DNA of 50,318 nucleotides from a virus. A program made the translations under genes and the position numbers. Numbering within the stretch: position 1 is the first letter of the stretch; every line of letters starts with the position of its first letter. The stretch spans positions 1 through 50,318 of IMG/VR virus record IMGVR_UViG_3300046820_000571; one strand, 5' to 3'. This document shows, in pieces, positions 8,094 through 16,968 of this stretch. A model generated the notes under the pieces. That model did no database searches. It saw only the letters and a list, made by a program, of their open reading frames with translations, and was not told the origin of the DNA.

Positions 8094-9012
8094 GTTTACT
8101 GCTGTTGCATACTTCGGTGGGATTCCCCCAAATAACAATAATCCGGAAAAACCATTGATTTTATCTAACTTTTGTCAAGGTGTAACGGCATCAGGCGACA
8201 CTGCGATTGCACACAAGGGAATGAATGTTGTAGATTGTGATGTTGCACTGATACAGGGCTTTGTACATGACCACGGAAAAACATTGCCTCACTTGATGTT
8301 GAGGAAAAATGCAGTTGACCGCCAAAAAGCTAGAGGCAAACGTAGCCTTATTGTAGATAGCAATCTGTTTTTATATGCAGACAGTGGAAATACAAAAACA
8401 TATCTTCGTTACAGTTACGACGGTGTCTTTCCCACCACTGGTTTTTACTTCGACACAGACGTTGACCCAACTCGATGGCAAAAAATCAGTAACAACTTAG
8501 GAATATCTCTAAAACCCTGGAGGAATGAAGGCAATCATATTTTAATCTGCCTTCAGCGACACGGTGGTTGGAGTATGGGTGGTCTAAGTACACTAGAGTG
8601 GCTTGAAAGAACCATTGCACAGATAAGACAGCACTGTAAAAAGAGACCCATTGTTGTTAGAACACACCCCGGCGACAAAAAAATCAAACAGGTGTTAAGA
8701 ATCAATCATAAAAATGTCACAGTAAGTAAAAATGAAAAGTTAACTGACGATTTAGCAGGTGCTTGGGCAACTGTTGTCTATAACAGCAGTCCTAGTGTTG
8801 CTAGTATCATCGAAGGTGTGCCTGCATTTTTAACAGATCCGCAGCCTCAACACAGTCAGAGCTTTGGAGTTGCAAATACTGACTTATCTAAAATAGAAAA
8901 TCCAGATTTGCCGGATAGACAAGCCTGGATTGAACGTGTAGCTATGTGCCACTGGAGTTTTAACGAACTGAAGTCAGGTGAAGCGTGGCAGTTTTTTAGA
9001 AAATATATTTAA
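8086..9012 (+). CDS. Capsule-transferase-like protein, paralogue 4
   Basis: 308 residues. The N-terminal half is diverged. The second half is the clearest for function: RPIVVRTHPGDKK resembles the RPHP region of capsule/teichoic-type GT-B transferases, followed by YNSSPSVASIIEGVPAFLT and a CHWSFNELKSGEAW end motif. It overlaps paralogue 3 by eight bases and meets the convergent gene downstream tail to tail over four bases. Confidence 0.75.
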   Translation: MDKFTAVAYFGGIPPNNNNPEKPLILSNFCQGVTASGDTAIAHKGMNVVDCDVALIQGFVHDHGKTLPHLMLRKNAVDRQKARGKRSLIVDSNLFLYADSGNTKTYLRYSYDGVFPTTGFYFDTDVDPTRWQKISNNLGISLKPWRNEGNHILICLQRHGGWSMGGLSTLEWLERTIAQIRQHCKKRPIVVRTHPGDKKIKQVLRINHKNVTVSKNEKLTDDLAGAWATVVYNSSPSVASIIEGVPAFLTDPQPQHSQSFGVANTDLSKIENPDLPDRQAWIERVAMCHWSFNELKSGEAWQFFRKYI

Positions 9013-9821
9013 GAAAACTGTTTCCAGTAGGATTCTGTTCTCTTTACTAACAGATCTGTTCTCTTACTCTTTCCTAGGTCTTTACGACCACCTTTTAAGT
9101 GATCTAACCATGCTCCCCATTCGCTATTAATCAACGGATGGCCTTCACCTGTTACTAATCCGTCACTCCAGTTCCACTCATTTAGTGTCATAGTCTGTCG
9201 GACTGCATCAAATACAAAACTATCATGCCATTCGGCAAGTGTAAAAATACCTTGCTCTGCATTATCGTAATAATCTTGAAACTTTTTCAAGAATTTCTGA
9301 GTGCCTTCATTTTTTAAGCTCATAGAGTAAAGCCCACATTCTGTGAACTTACCTTTTCTTCCAAGGAAACACAAATCTTTTGTGGTAGGACAAAGTCTTT
9401 CGAGGTCTTTTCTGGAAATGGGACTATGACAAACAGTATCGGCGTCCATCCAGAGCAAAATATCACTGTCACACTCCTGAGCGCAGGCAAAAATACTGTA
9501 TACCTTGTGACTAAATCTTACAGCATGCCACTTGAATCCTTTACCAGAGTCTTTTCTTTTTGACCTAACAGGATCATCACTAACATCGCCGTTGGCCTTT
9601 GGCACTCCTTTCCATTTATTTTTGAAATCTACCAATGCTAAACTTTCTTTATGCAAATCTTTGACTATCAGATTCGGTGCTTTTTCCAAAACTTCACAAT
9701 CTTCGGCATAGACATACAAGGTAACATCAGTTGGCCAACTTTGTAAAAATGTTTGGATCATACGTTGACCATATTTTTCATACCCTTCTTTGTGAAAGGT
9801 TGTAACTACTGAGATTTTCAT
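9009..9821 (-). CDS. Probable glycosyltransferase, GT-A type
   Basis: 270 residues from the ATG at 9821, which overlaps the upstream gene by ATGA. It begins ISVVTTFHKEGYEKYG, typical of a nucleotide-sugar-binding strand, and has a DxD-type motif in LLWMDADTV (D126-D128). GEGHPLINSEWGAWLDHLKG near the end fits acceptor-side residues of such enzymes. Acceptor and donor are unknown. It belongs to the same surface-glycan cassette although encoded on the opposite strand. Confidence 0.7.
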   Translation of the reverse strand: MKISVVTTFHKEGYEKYGQRMIQTFLQSWPTDVTLYVYAEDCEVLEKAPNLIVKDLHKESLALVDFKNKWKGVPKANGDVSDDPVRSKRKDSGKGFKWHAVRFSHKVYSIFACAQECDSDILLWMDADTVCHSPISRKDLERLCPTTKDLCFLGRKGKFTECGLYSMSLKNEGTQKFLKKFQDYYDNAEQGIFTLAEWHDSFVFDAVRQTMTLNEWNWSDGLVTGEGHPLINSEWGAWLDHLKGGRKDLGKSKRTDLLVKRTESYWKQFS

Positions 9822-10225
9822 TTTTTTAACTTCCAAATTTGGTAATCTTTGTACAGCTCAACAATTTCGTAATGATTTCCGTTGAGCATTTTTGAGTATG
9901 ATCGATCAATAAACTCTCCCGAGCCTATAAAAATAGTTGGCCAGTATCTTGTCCATGCAGATTTTAGTTTTCCTATCTTATCTATTTTATCAGCGTCGAT
10001 AAAAATCACACTGATGTTAGGCAATATAGAAATATCGTCAAAATCTTCACGGTATACTACATTTTTTCGTTTGAAAGATCTGTCGCCGTCTGACAACACA
10101 AATACAGTATTAAAAATATCGCATAGACTTTCTAGGTTACCAAAGGCTGAACCTACAACAATACAGTTTTCTAATGCCCTAGAATTTTTTTCTAATCTTT
10201 TTGTAAATTTGCTCATCAAAATCAT
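9818..10225 (-). CDS. Unidentified protein of the sugar cassette
   Basis: 135 residues (132 if the internal Met at residue 4 is used). Alternating beta strands (CIVVGSAFGN, TVFVLSDG, SVIFIDADK, TIFIGSGEFIDR) suggest a small Rossmann-like fold, possibly nucleotide-sugar or SAM binding. It is coupled to the downstream glycosyltransferase by ATGA. I do not recognise a family. A late-type box lies 12 bases upstream. Confidence 0.7.
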   Translation of the reverse strand: MILMSKFTKRLEKNSRALENCIVVGSAFGNLESLCDIFNTVFVLSDGDRSFKRKNVVYREDFDDISILPNISVIFIDADKIDKIGKLKSAWTRYWPTIFIGSGEFIDRSYSKMLNGNHYEIVELYKDYQIWKLKK

Positions 10226-10237
10226 TAAATACTCTGA

Positions 10238-10245
10238 TATTTATA
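10238..10245 (-). promoter_or_regulatory. Late promoter box TATAAATA
   Basis: Minus-strand TATAAATA, identical to the T4 late promoter consensus, 12 bases before the 10225 start. It would drive the two minus-strand cassette genes late in infection. Confidence 0.6.
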
Positions 10246-10251
10246 AAACTT

Positions 10252-11103
10252 ATGCGCTTCAGATTATATAGAGAGTTTGGTGCTCTCAACAGTCCTCCTA
10301 TTTTTGATGCCTTCGAACAGGGAATCAAATCACTTGGTCACGAGTCAACTCACGATCCGGATGCCATACCAGTAATTTGGTCAGTTTTATGGCAAGGACG
10401 CATGAAATCCAATCAGACAATCTATGAAAAATGTAGATTGGCAGGTAAGCCTATAGTTATCATTGAGGTTGGAAACTTTCATCGAGGTCAAACTTGGAGG
10501 ATTGGAGTTAATCACATTAACAGTCTTGGATTATTTGGAAACGATGAAAACCTAGATTTAAATAGACCGGATTTTTTAGGGGTAAAACTAGAAAATTTCG
10601 TGAAAAATCGAAGACCGGAAATACTTGTGGCTGCACAGCATCAACACAGTTTGCAATGGGAAGGCCAGCCTACAATGGCTCAATGGACTACAAACATTGT
10701 CAATAACATTAGGGCACACACCGATAGAAACATCATTGTTAGACCACATCCAAGATCTCCATTTTCTGTGAATTTACCGGGGATAAAAGTCGAACGACCT
10801 CAACGTGTACAAAACACCTATGACGACTTCAATATCAACTACAACTTTCATTGCATCATAAATCACAACAGTGGTCCTGGCGTTCAAGCTGCTATAAATG
10901 GCGTTCCTGTGATCTGTGACAGGTCTAGTTTAGCCCATGAAATTACAGGAAAAATTCAAAATATTGAAGACATAACATTGCCCGATAGAGACGATTGGTT
11001 TTTAAAACTATGCCATACAGAATGGACAGTTAACGAGATACGTTCCGGAATTCCTCTCAAGAGATTAGAGAAATATCTTAGTCTATCATTGACTTCACAG
11101 TAA
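10252..11103 (+). CDS. Capsule-transferase-like protein, paralogue 5
   Basis: 283 residues. It keeps IIVRPHPRSP, matching the RxHP motif of GT-B capsule transferases, then IINHNSGPGVQAAINGVPVIC and the end motif CHTEWTVNEIRSGIPL shared with paralogue 4. It lacks the YIDTGY/WHR signature of paralogues 1-3 and has a different N-terminus. No Shine-Dalgarno sequence is visible before the ATG. Confidence 0.75.
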   Translation: MRFRLYREFGALNSPPIFDAFEQGIKSLGHESTHDPDAIPVIWSVLWQGRMKSNQTIYEKCRLAGKPIVIIEVGNFHRGQTWRIGVNHINSLGLFGNDENLDLNRPDFLGVKLENFVKNRRPEILVAAQHQHSLQWEGQPTMAQWTTNIVNNIRAHTDRNIIVRPHPRSPFSVNLPGIKVERPQRVQNTYDDFNINYNFHCIINHNSGPGVQAAINGVPVICDRSSLAHEITGKIQNIEDITLPDRDDWFLKLCHTEWTVNEIRSGIPLKRLEKYLSLSLTSQ

Positions 11104-11117
11104 GTCTATACTATAAT
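11089..11117 (+). promoter_or_regulatory. Consensus sigma-70 promoter positioned at the start codon
   Basis: TTGACT (11089-11094), 17 bases, TATAAT (11112-11117). The ATG of the next gene is at 11124, where transcription would begin, and there is no ribosome-binding site, so the message may be leaderless. Confidence 0.65.
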
Positions 11118-11123
11118 ATTACT

Positions 11124-12305
11124 ATGTATTATGAAGACATTTTCACCAAATTTTACGAAGGTATCTGTTCTCAGCCTTCAGTGTGGTCACATACTGATGG
11201 TAGTGGTGCTGCTTCTTTCTACTCGCTGATTATTTCAGGCAAGGCACTGACTTATAAACAAGGTCAGTACCTAATACGCATTTTAGAAAAATATAAACAG
11301 ATTAGCAAAGTAGCTGGGTTTGACTATACTGATAATCTAAAAACTGCCACATGGAAAGCGGTCTTTAGAGAAATCGATCTAACAAAGAAACTATCATGTC
11401 TAAAGGACGAAGAAGGAATTCTTTGGATTTGTTTCAAGTTTCCGTTCCAAACAAAAGAAATATTTGAAAAAGAGTTTGATAAAGATCTACGTAAACCAAA
11501 CGTTAGTAAATGGGACAATGACAAGAAGGTAAGACTGCTTTCTTTCAACGATTTCAACCTTATTAGAATACACGCATTTGCCATGGAACATCAAATAGAA
11601 ATCGACGAATCATTTATGTTTGCGATGAGTGAAGTTGAACAGGTTTGGCAATCGCAAAGCGACATTAGTCCTTACTGTAAAATCGAAGATGGAAAAGTAA
11701 TGCTGGTAAATGCCAATAGTTCAGCACAAGAATATTGGGATTTGGAGTTCAGTGACAACGTTGTTAACGATCTCCTTACAGCCAAGCATATGGGATTTAA
11801 ACTTGATCTAGGTCGAAATCCTGAATCAGTTATTGAACAACTAGCTGTAACCACAGACTCAAATTTTTACATTGTTGACCACACAGACGTGTTCAAAATC
11901 TATAAAGAAATCAAAGGAAAAGTTGCGGTTCTGCTGGATAGAAATAACGAAAGCATCGACTGGATTAAATCCTTTATTAAGAATGCCAACGATAACGGCA
12001 TCCCTAACTCTGAAATAAGAGTCTGCTTTAGGTCCAATAATAACGATTCTCCTAATATTAATCAATGGATCAAAGACGAAGGTCTCGGCGGTCCTGTCGA
12101 AGGAGGAAAAATGCTAGTGTTCCAACACCAACCACCTAAGTGGTTGTTTTCCTCTAACGAACATGTTAAACTTATTATTACGAATTTCGTTCATCCAGCG
12201 CCTAGTTCTAGAACGCAAGACTGGATGACAAGCCACCCTTGTGTACTATATATGGACAAGGTAAAGGCTTCGACACTTAGGAATCAACATATTGTCAACC
12301 TGTAA
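11124..12305 (+). CDS. Conserved-looking protein next to uvsW, unknown function
   Basis: 393 residues. The N-terminal region has ALTYKQGQYLIRILEKYK, and the C-terminal half looks like repeated alpha/beta strands (KVAVLLDRNNESIDWIKSF, KMLVFQHQPPKWLF, VKLIITNFVHP) reminiscent of a helicase-type fold. No Walker A or B motif is present. It overlaps the uvsW start by 14 bases, so it may be a partner of UvsW or a degenerate relative of a helicase; both are guesses. Confidence 0.75.
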   Translation: MYYEDIFTKFYEGICSQPSVWSHTDGSGAASFYSLIISGKALTYKQGQYLIRILEKYKQISKVAGFDYTDNLKTATWKAVFREIDLTKKLSCLKDEEGILWICFKFPFQTKEIFEKEFDKDLRKPNVSKWDNDKKVRLLSFNDFNLIRIHAFAMEHQIEIDESFMFAMSEVEQVWQSQSDISPYCKIEDGKVMLVNANSSAQEYWDLEFSDNVVNDLLTAKHMGFKLDLGRNPESVIEQLAVTTDSNFYIVDHTDVFKIYKEIKGKVAVLLDRNNESIDWIKSFIKNANDNGIPNSEIRVCFRSNNNDSPNINQWIKDEGLGGPVEGGKMLVFQHQPPKWLFSSNEHVKLIITNFVHPAPSSRTQDWMTSHPCVLYMDKVKASTLRNQHIVNL

Positions 12306-13779
12306 ACTTATTATTAAAGATGAAGTAAACATAAAACTAGACGGATTAGCAGTCGAATCAAGGCGCAAGATAGCCAACAAGCTCAAGTATGACTTGCCTT
12401 ATGCTCGTCATATGCCTGCTTACAAGTTAGGTAGATGGGATGGCACTAAGAGCTACTTTGGTATCGGAGGCAACGGATATCTTGCGCATCTAGATATCAT
12501 ATTACCCATTGTTGAAAGTGAAGGTTATGAGATTGAGGTAGAAGACCATCGATTTGCTCATAACTTTAAGTTTGTGCCTGTAACAGAAAGCTATTGGGCA
12601 GACAAGGGCAAGACATGGCCCAAGGGACATCCAGAAGCAGGTAAGCCTATTGTTCTACGTGACTATCAATATGATGTTGTTAACAAGTTTCTAGAAAATC
12701 CTCAAGCACTGCAAGAGGTTGCCACAGGGGCAGGCAAGACTATCACCACTGCCACTTTAAGTCATTTATGCGAGCCTTACGGGCGCACAATGGTTATTGT
12801 TCCTAACAAGAGTCTTGTAGTTCAAACCGAAGAAGACTATCGAAATCTAGGTTTAGATGTTGGGGTATACTTTGGTGACAGAAAAGAATTGAATAAGACT
12901 CACACTATCTGCACTTGGCAAAGTCTTAATGTGCTTGATAAAAACAGTTACAACGAAGATGCATTGTCATTGGCAGAGTTTACCGAAGGCGTTGCTGCTA
13001 TTATTGTTGATGAAGTACATCAAGCAAAAGCGGAAGTCTTAACAAAGTTACTTACACAGAACTTTAAGAACTGTGCTATTCGTTGGGGTCTTACTGGAAC
13101 TGTGCCTAAAGAAGCATGGGAGTTTCAGGGAATCTTGGCCAGTATCGGTCCTGTTATTAATCAAGTATCTGCAAATGATCTACAGGAAAAAGGTGTGTTG
13201 TCAAACCTACACATTAACATTTTACAGACTACAGATGTACAGGTGTTTAGAAGCTACGCAGAAGAAAATAGTTTCCTTGTAACTGATCCTCACCGAATGG
13301 CATGGATGTCATCCAAGATTAAAGAATTGTCCCTAACAGGTAATACATTAGTGTTAGTAAACAGGATCGAGACTGGTAACATTATTGTAAAAGAACTCTC
13401 GACATTATTTGGCACTATTAAAGACGGTAAACCGGATGTTGCATTTATTAACGGTAGTGTAAAACTTGACGACAGAAAAGAAGAATATGATGAAATACGT
13501 ACAGCCAATAACAAGATTATTGTGGCGACTTATGGTGTGGCCGCTGTGGGGATTAATATTCCTAGGATTTTTAATCTGGTTCTTGTGGAGCCCGGTAAGA
13601 GCTTTGTCCGAGTTATACAATCTATTGGGCGTGGTATTAGAAAAGCAGAAGACAAAGACCATGTCGAAATCTGGGACATAACATCAATGTGCAAATATGC
13701 CAAACGACATTTGACAGAGCGAAAGAAATATTATAAGGATGCAAAATATCCTTTCTCAATAACCAAGGTAAACATATGA
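12292..13779 (+). CDS. uvsW: UvsW-type superfamily 2 DNA helicase
   Basis: Remodels branched DNA and R-loops; in T4 it switches off origin-dependent initiation and helps fork regression. 495 residues. Walker A is ATGAGKT at 144-150, the DEAH-type box is DEVH at 240-243, motif III is LTGTVPK, and motif VI appears as QSIGRGIRK. The N-terminal region (YKLGRWDGTKSYF) matches the UvsW DNA-binding domain. No ATG is usable near the front; the start appears to be TTG at 12292 with AGGA about ten bases upstream. Confidence 0.93.
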   Translation: MSTCKLIIKDEVNIKLDGLAVESRRKIANKLKYDLPYARHMPAYKLGRWDGTKSYFGIGGNGYLAHLDIILPIVESEGYEIEVEDHRFAHNFKFVPVTESYWADKGKTWPKGHPEAGKPIVLRDYQYDVVNKFLENPQALQEVATGAGKTITTATLSHLCEPYGRTMVIVPNKSLVVQTEEDYRNLGLDVGVYFGDRKELNKTHTICTWQSLNVLDKNSYNEDALSLAEFTEGVAAIIVDEVHQAKAEVLTKLLTQNFKNCAIRWGLTGTVPKEAWEFQGILASIGPVINQVSANDLQEKGVLSNLHINILQTTDVQVFRSYAEENSFLVTDPHRMAWMSSKIKELSLTGNTLVLVNRIETGNIIVKELSTLFGTIKDGKPDVAFINGSVKLDDRKEEYDEIRTANNKIIVATYGVAAVGINIPRIFNLVLVEPGKSFVRVIQSIGRGIRKAEDKDHVEIWDITSMCKYAKRHLTERKKYYKDAKYPFSITKVNI

Positions 13780-14282
13780 GAATTTTAACATTAAACAACA
13801 GGTCATTTGATTTGAATGATCTACCAGATGAAGTGGATGAAGATACTAGATTTTCGGTATTAGATAATAGTAATCCTAATGATCCTGATTTTTATTTCAT
13901 GCCATTAATATTTCTCGAATCATTTAACAGTCCTGCAATACTGTTAAATATAGGCGGGTATGAAGTACAGATGCCTTTAGATTGGTGCATGGTTGTTGGA
14001 GATAAAGACTGCGGATTAGATCCGGAAGTATTGCCATTAACTAGTATTAACGAACGAGGATTTGATGCATTTATTTTTAATCCAGTGAAAGGATTTAAGT
14101 GCGAATACATGCCGATTGAGATTGTAAATATCTTTCAAGATGTTAAATGGTATTTTCCAAAAATGAAAAACGGTCAACTGTTAACAGTACCATTACACGA
14201 TGGACCTAATCCACCTTGTGCATATTTTGTCAAAGAGGTTAGTAGACAAAGTGAGATTTTACAACTACATCGTGTCATTTAA
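13776..14282 (+). CDS. Conserved phage protein downstream of uvsW
   Basis: 168 residues, overlapping uvsW by ATGA. A central VQMPLDWCMVVGD ... EVLPLTSINERGFDAF segment and a C-terminal YFPKMKNGQLLTVPL ... CAYFVKEVSRQSEI recall proteins found beside uvsW in T4-like aquatic phages, judged from memory. No enzymatic motif is visible. The coupling suggests a role with UvsW. Confidence 0.8.
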   Translation: MRILTLNNRSFDLNDLPDEVDEDTRFSVLDNSNPNDPDFYFMPLIFLESFNSPAILLNIGGYEVQMPLDWCMVVGDKDCGLDPEVLPLTSINERGFDAFIFNPVKGFKCEYMPIEIVNIFQDVKWYFPKMKNGQLLTVPLHDGPNPPCAYFVKEVSRQSEILQLHRVI

Positions 14283-14301
14283 GATTTTATAAAGGATTGT
14301 T

Positions 14302-14646
14302 ATGAAAGCAGGTAAAGTTTGGGGTCAAACAGAATTATTAGAAGCCAACGGTGTTCTTGAGTTTCATCGTATTGAAGCCAAGGCTGGCGGAGTTTGTTCG
14401 AAACATACTCACAAATACAAATGGAATGGTTTCTTTGTAGAGAAGGGCGAAATGATTATCCGTGTCTGGAAGAATAACTACGACTTAGTCGATGAAACGT
14501 TGCTCAAAGCAGGACAATATACAAAGGTTGCACCCGGTGAGTATCATCAGTTCGAGGCGGTAACAGATTGTATTGCTTTTGAACTATATTGGGCAGAGTT
14601 TGATCACGACGATATTGAACGTGAAACTGTAGGTCATGCAAAGTAA
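14302..14646 (+). CDS. Small single-domain cupin protein
   Basis: 114 residues with a classic cupin core: CSKHTHKYKWNGFFVEKGE (metal-ligand His pair plus Glu) and later APGEYHQFE (second His). It could be a sugar-nucleotide epimerase/isomerase-like enzyme or a binding protein. It opens the second sugar cassette with a good AAGGA site and abuts the glycosyltransferase. Confidence 0.8.
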   Translation: MKAGKVWGQTELLEANGVLEFHRIEAKAGGVCSKHTHKYKWNGFFVEKGEMIIRVWKNNYDLVDETLLKAGQYTKVAPGEYHQFEAVTDCIAFELYWAEFDHDDIERETVGHAK

Positions 14647-15311
14647 TGTCGTTGATAGATAAGAAAGGATTTTATTGTCCTAGTGACACTGTCTATTTTA
14701 ACGAATGGACAAAACTTTTTATAAAAAGTGCTAAGATCCATGCACCGTGGGCGCACATTCACGTTCATATATTTGATGCAACAGACGAAGATGTTGCCTG
14801 GTGCATAAAGAACGAAGTTTCGATAACTACTGAAGTTACACCCGAGCAGTATTGTCTTAATGATGATACAAAGAAAGGCTATTGGGTTACTACTCGATTT
14901 ATTCGACTTCCGGAAATATATAACGACAGTACTTCTGTTATTGCTATTGATTCTGATAGTCTATTTAAAAATGATCTATCAGAATCTACATTTGATGCAG
15001 ATTTAGAAAACAGCTGGGTAACTGTTAGAGGCGAAGATAATGCTAGTCTAGGCAGTGCATTAGGATTTGGAAAAGATAATGTTCGACACCTATATCGAGA
15101 AAAACTATTAGAACATAAAGATTCATTAAGATGGTTCTTGGATCAAGAAATACTCGATATCATGTTGAAGAATAAAGAAATCAATATGATGGATCTAAGG
15201 TATAGTGATTTTACATCACAACCGTCGTCCTTTGTATGGACAGGAAAAGGTAGTAGGAAATTTAAAAAGAAGTTTGCTGCATTAGCCGAAGAATATAGAA
15301 AAAAGGATTAA
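14646..15311 (+). CDS. Glycosyltransferase, GT-A type
   Basis: 221 residues. The DxD motif is in VIAIDSDSLF (D102-D104), preceded by a YWVTTRFIRLPEIY segment typical of GT8-like enzymes, where a Tyr/Arg-containing helix precedes the DxD strand. A Lys-rich C-terminus may face membrane or acceptor. It sits one base from the cupin stop and two bases before the methyltransferase, so it is part of one transcription unit. Confidence 0.75.
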   Translation: MSLIDKKGFYCPSDTVYFNEWTKLFIKSAKIHAPWAHIHVHIFDATDEDVAWCIKNEVSITTEVTPEQYCLNDDTKKGYWVTTRFIRLPEIYNDSTSVIAIDSDSLFKNDLSESTFDADLENSWVTVRGEDNASLGSALGFGKDNVRHLYREKLLEHKDSLRWFLDQEILDIMLKNKEINMMDLRYSDFTSQPSSFVWTGKGSRKFKKKFAALAEEYRKKD

Positions 15312-15312
15312 T

Positions 15313-15879
15313 ATGGGAAAGTATGTTGTAGATGAATCTAAGCCACATCTAGGTGGTAACTTTGCAGGAGGAGATCCTGCTACGTGGTGCCCATCGGCTT
15401 GGGATTATGTTGTAAAAAAATACAATGTTAAGTCTGTTATGGATGTAGGGTCTGGCAGAGGATATGCAGCACAATGGTTCAGCAATCAGGGACTAGCAGT
15501 CACAGCTATCGAGGGGCTAAAAGAAAACGTCGACAATGCTATTGTTCCTACGTCATTGCACGACTTAACTGAAGGTGCATTTGTTAACCCAGTTGACTTT
15601 GTAAATTGTATCGAAGTGGTAGAGCACATTGAAGAAAAGTTTTTAGATAATTTATTAACAACTCTATGTCAGGGAAAATATCTGTTAATGACACATGCTG
15701 TACCTGGGCAACGTGGATGGCATCATGTTAACTGTCAGCCTAGCGAATACTGGATTAAACATTTAGACGCTAGAGGATTTTCGTTATCTGTTGAAGATAC
15801 TGCTGAAATTCAAAAGTTGGCGGCACAGGATGGCGGAAAGCACATTGCAAGAAACGGAATGATTTTTATCAAACGATAA
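15313..15879 (+). CDS. Class I SAM-dependent methyltransferase
   Basis: 188 residues. SAM motif I is VMDVGSGRGYAA (from residue 42), and the acidic end of strand 2 is AIEGL. The later part has VNCIEVVEHIEE and LLMTHAVPGQRGWHHVN, typical of UbiG-like methyltransferases of sugar or small-molecule substrates. It is flanked by glycosyltransferase and epimerase genes, so methylation of a sugar is the simplest reading. Confidence 0.85.
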   Translation: MGKYVVDESKPHLGGNFAGGDPATWCPSAWDYVVKKYNVKSVMDVGSGRGYAAQWFSNQGLAVTAIEGLKENVDNAIVPTSLHDLTEGAFVNPVDFVNCIEVVEHIEEKFLDNLLTTLCQGKYLLMTHAVPGQRGWHHVNCQPSEYWIKHLDARGFSLSVEDTAEIQKLAAQDGGKHIARNGMIFIKR

Positions 15880-16700
15880 TGAAAAAGATTCTAATAACAG
15901 GCTCCTCTGGTTATATCGGTCAGCATTTAGTTCAGTTATTGTCATCTGAATACCAAATAACTGGTTTAGATATTTCTAAAAAATCAATGAATAAGTTTTA
16001 TCATTTAGATATTACTCATCCGTTTTCGATTGCACAAGAGTTTGATACTGTTATACATCTAGCAGCATTGGTCAATGTTGGAGATTCTGTTAATGATCCT
16101 ATAAACTATTATTATACAAATATTGTAGGAACATTATCAGTCTTAGAAAACATATCATTTGATAACTTTATATTTGCATCGACTGGTACTGCATCACAGC
16201 CTACATGTCCATATGCACTTTCTAAAAGATGTGCTGAAGATATCGTTGAAAAATATTGTATAGAAAACAACAAAACATTTACAACTTTTAGATTCTACAA
16301 TGTAATCGGATCCGATGGATTTCAGCCAACTAATCCAGATGGCCTGTTCTTTAATCTAATAAAGGCGATTGAAACCGGTACGTTTAATCTCTACGGCGAC
16401 GATTATTCAACGCCAGACGGGACATGTATAAGAGACTATGTTCATGTTATGGAGATTTGCGAATCTATAAAAATGGCAGTTGAAAAGCCATCTAATAAGT
16501 TAGAAAACTTAGGGCATGGCGTTGGTCTAACAGTAAAAGAAATCATATCGTTGTTTAAAGAAACTAATAATGTAGATTTTAATGTCAATGTATTAGATAG
16601 AAGACCTGGCGATTTAGAAAAAACCGTGTTAGATAATGTTTCTCCGTACATGCAAAAAATCTATTCTATGAAGGACTTGTTAAAATATGGGACAACTTAA
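15879..16700 (+). CDS. NAD-dependent sugar epimerase/dehydratase (extended SDR)
   Basis: 273 residues. The NAD-binding motif is GSSGYIG at residues 8-14, the catalytic YxxxK is Tyr112-Lys116, and a FRFYNVIGSDG segment sits where GalE-type enzymes bind the sugar nucleotide. At 273 residues it is a little shorter than typical GalE (about 330). It would convert one nucleotide sugar to another for the adjacent glycosyltransferase. It overlaps the methyltransferase by one base. Confidence 0.88.
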   Translation: MKKILITGSSGYIGQHLVQLLSSEYQITGLDISKKSMNKFYHLDITHPFSIAQEFDTVIHLAALVNVGDSVNDPINYYYTNIVGTLSVLENISFDNFIFASTGTASQPTCPYALSKRCAEDIVEKYCIENNKTFTTFRFYNVIGSDGFQPTNPDGLFFNLIKAIETGTFNLYGDDYSTPDGTCIRDYVHVMEICESIKMAVEKPSNKLENLGHGVGLTVKEIISLFKETNNVDFNVNVLDRRPGDLEKTVLDNVSPYMQKIYSMKDLLKYGTT

Positions 16701-16968
16701 ACCAGGTGTAAAATACATATATGAGCGTCATGACGGAACAGTATATGCTAGAGAGTTTGGTGCAGATTCAAATACAAGAGTAGCCGTTGGGTGGGATTGG
16801 GAACCTGAAGATAATCCTTCAAGAGTTAGAGGAGCCTCAAGAGAATCTATGTTAGAAAATCAGTTATGGTATCAAATTAGAACAAAAGCAAAAGACAATC
16901 CTGCTTTACAAGCTGCATTAGATCGTGCTAAAATGTTATATTACTTGAGTAAAGAAGATGGCCAATAA
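16687..16968 (+). CDS. Conserved phage protein, unknown function
   Basis: 93 residues, overlapping the epimerase by 14 bases and the next gene by 11. An N-terminal beta segment (KPGVKYIYERHDGTVYAREFG) with GWDWEPED is followed by a helical C-terminus (LENQLWYQIRTKAK). It resembles small proteins of T4-like aquatic phages; no function is assigned. Confidence 0.75.
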   Translation: MGQLKPGVKYIYERHDGTVYAREFGADSNTRVAVGWDWEPEDNPSRVRGASRESMLENQLWYQIRTKAKDNPALQAALDRAKMLYYLSKEDGQ

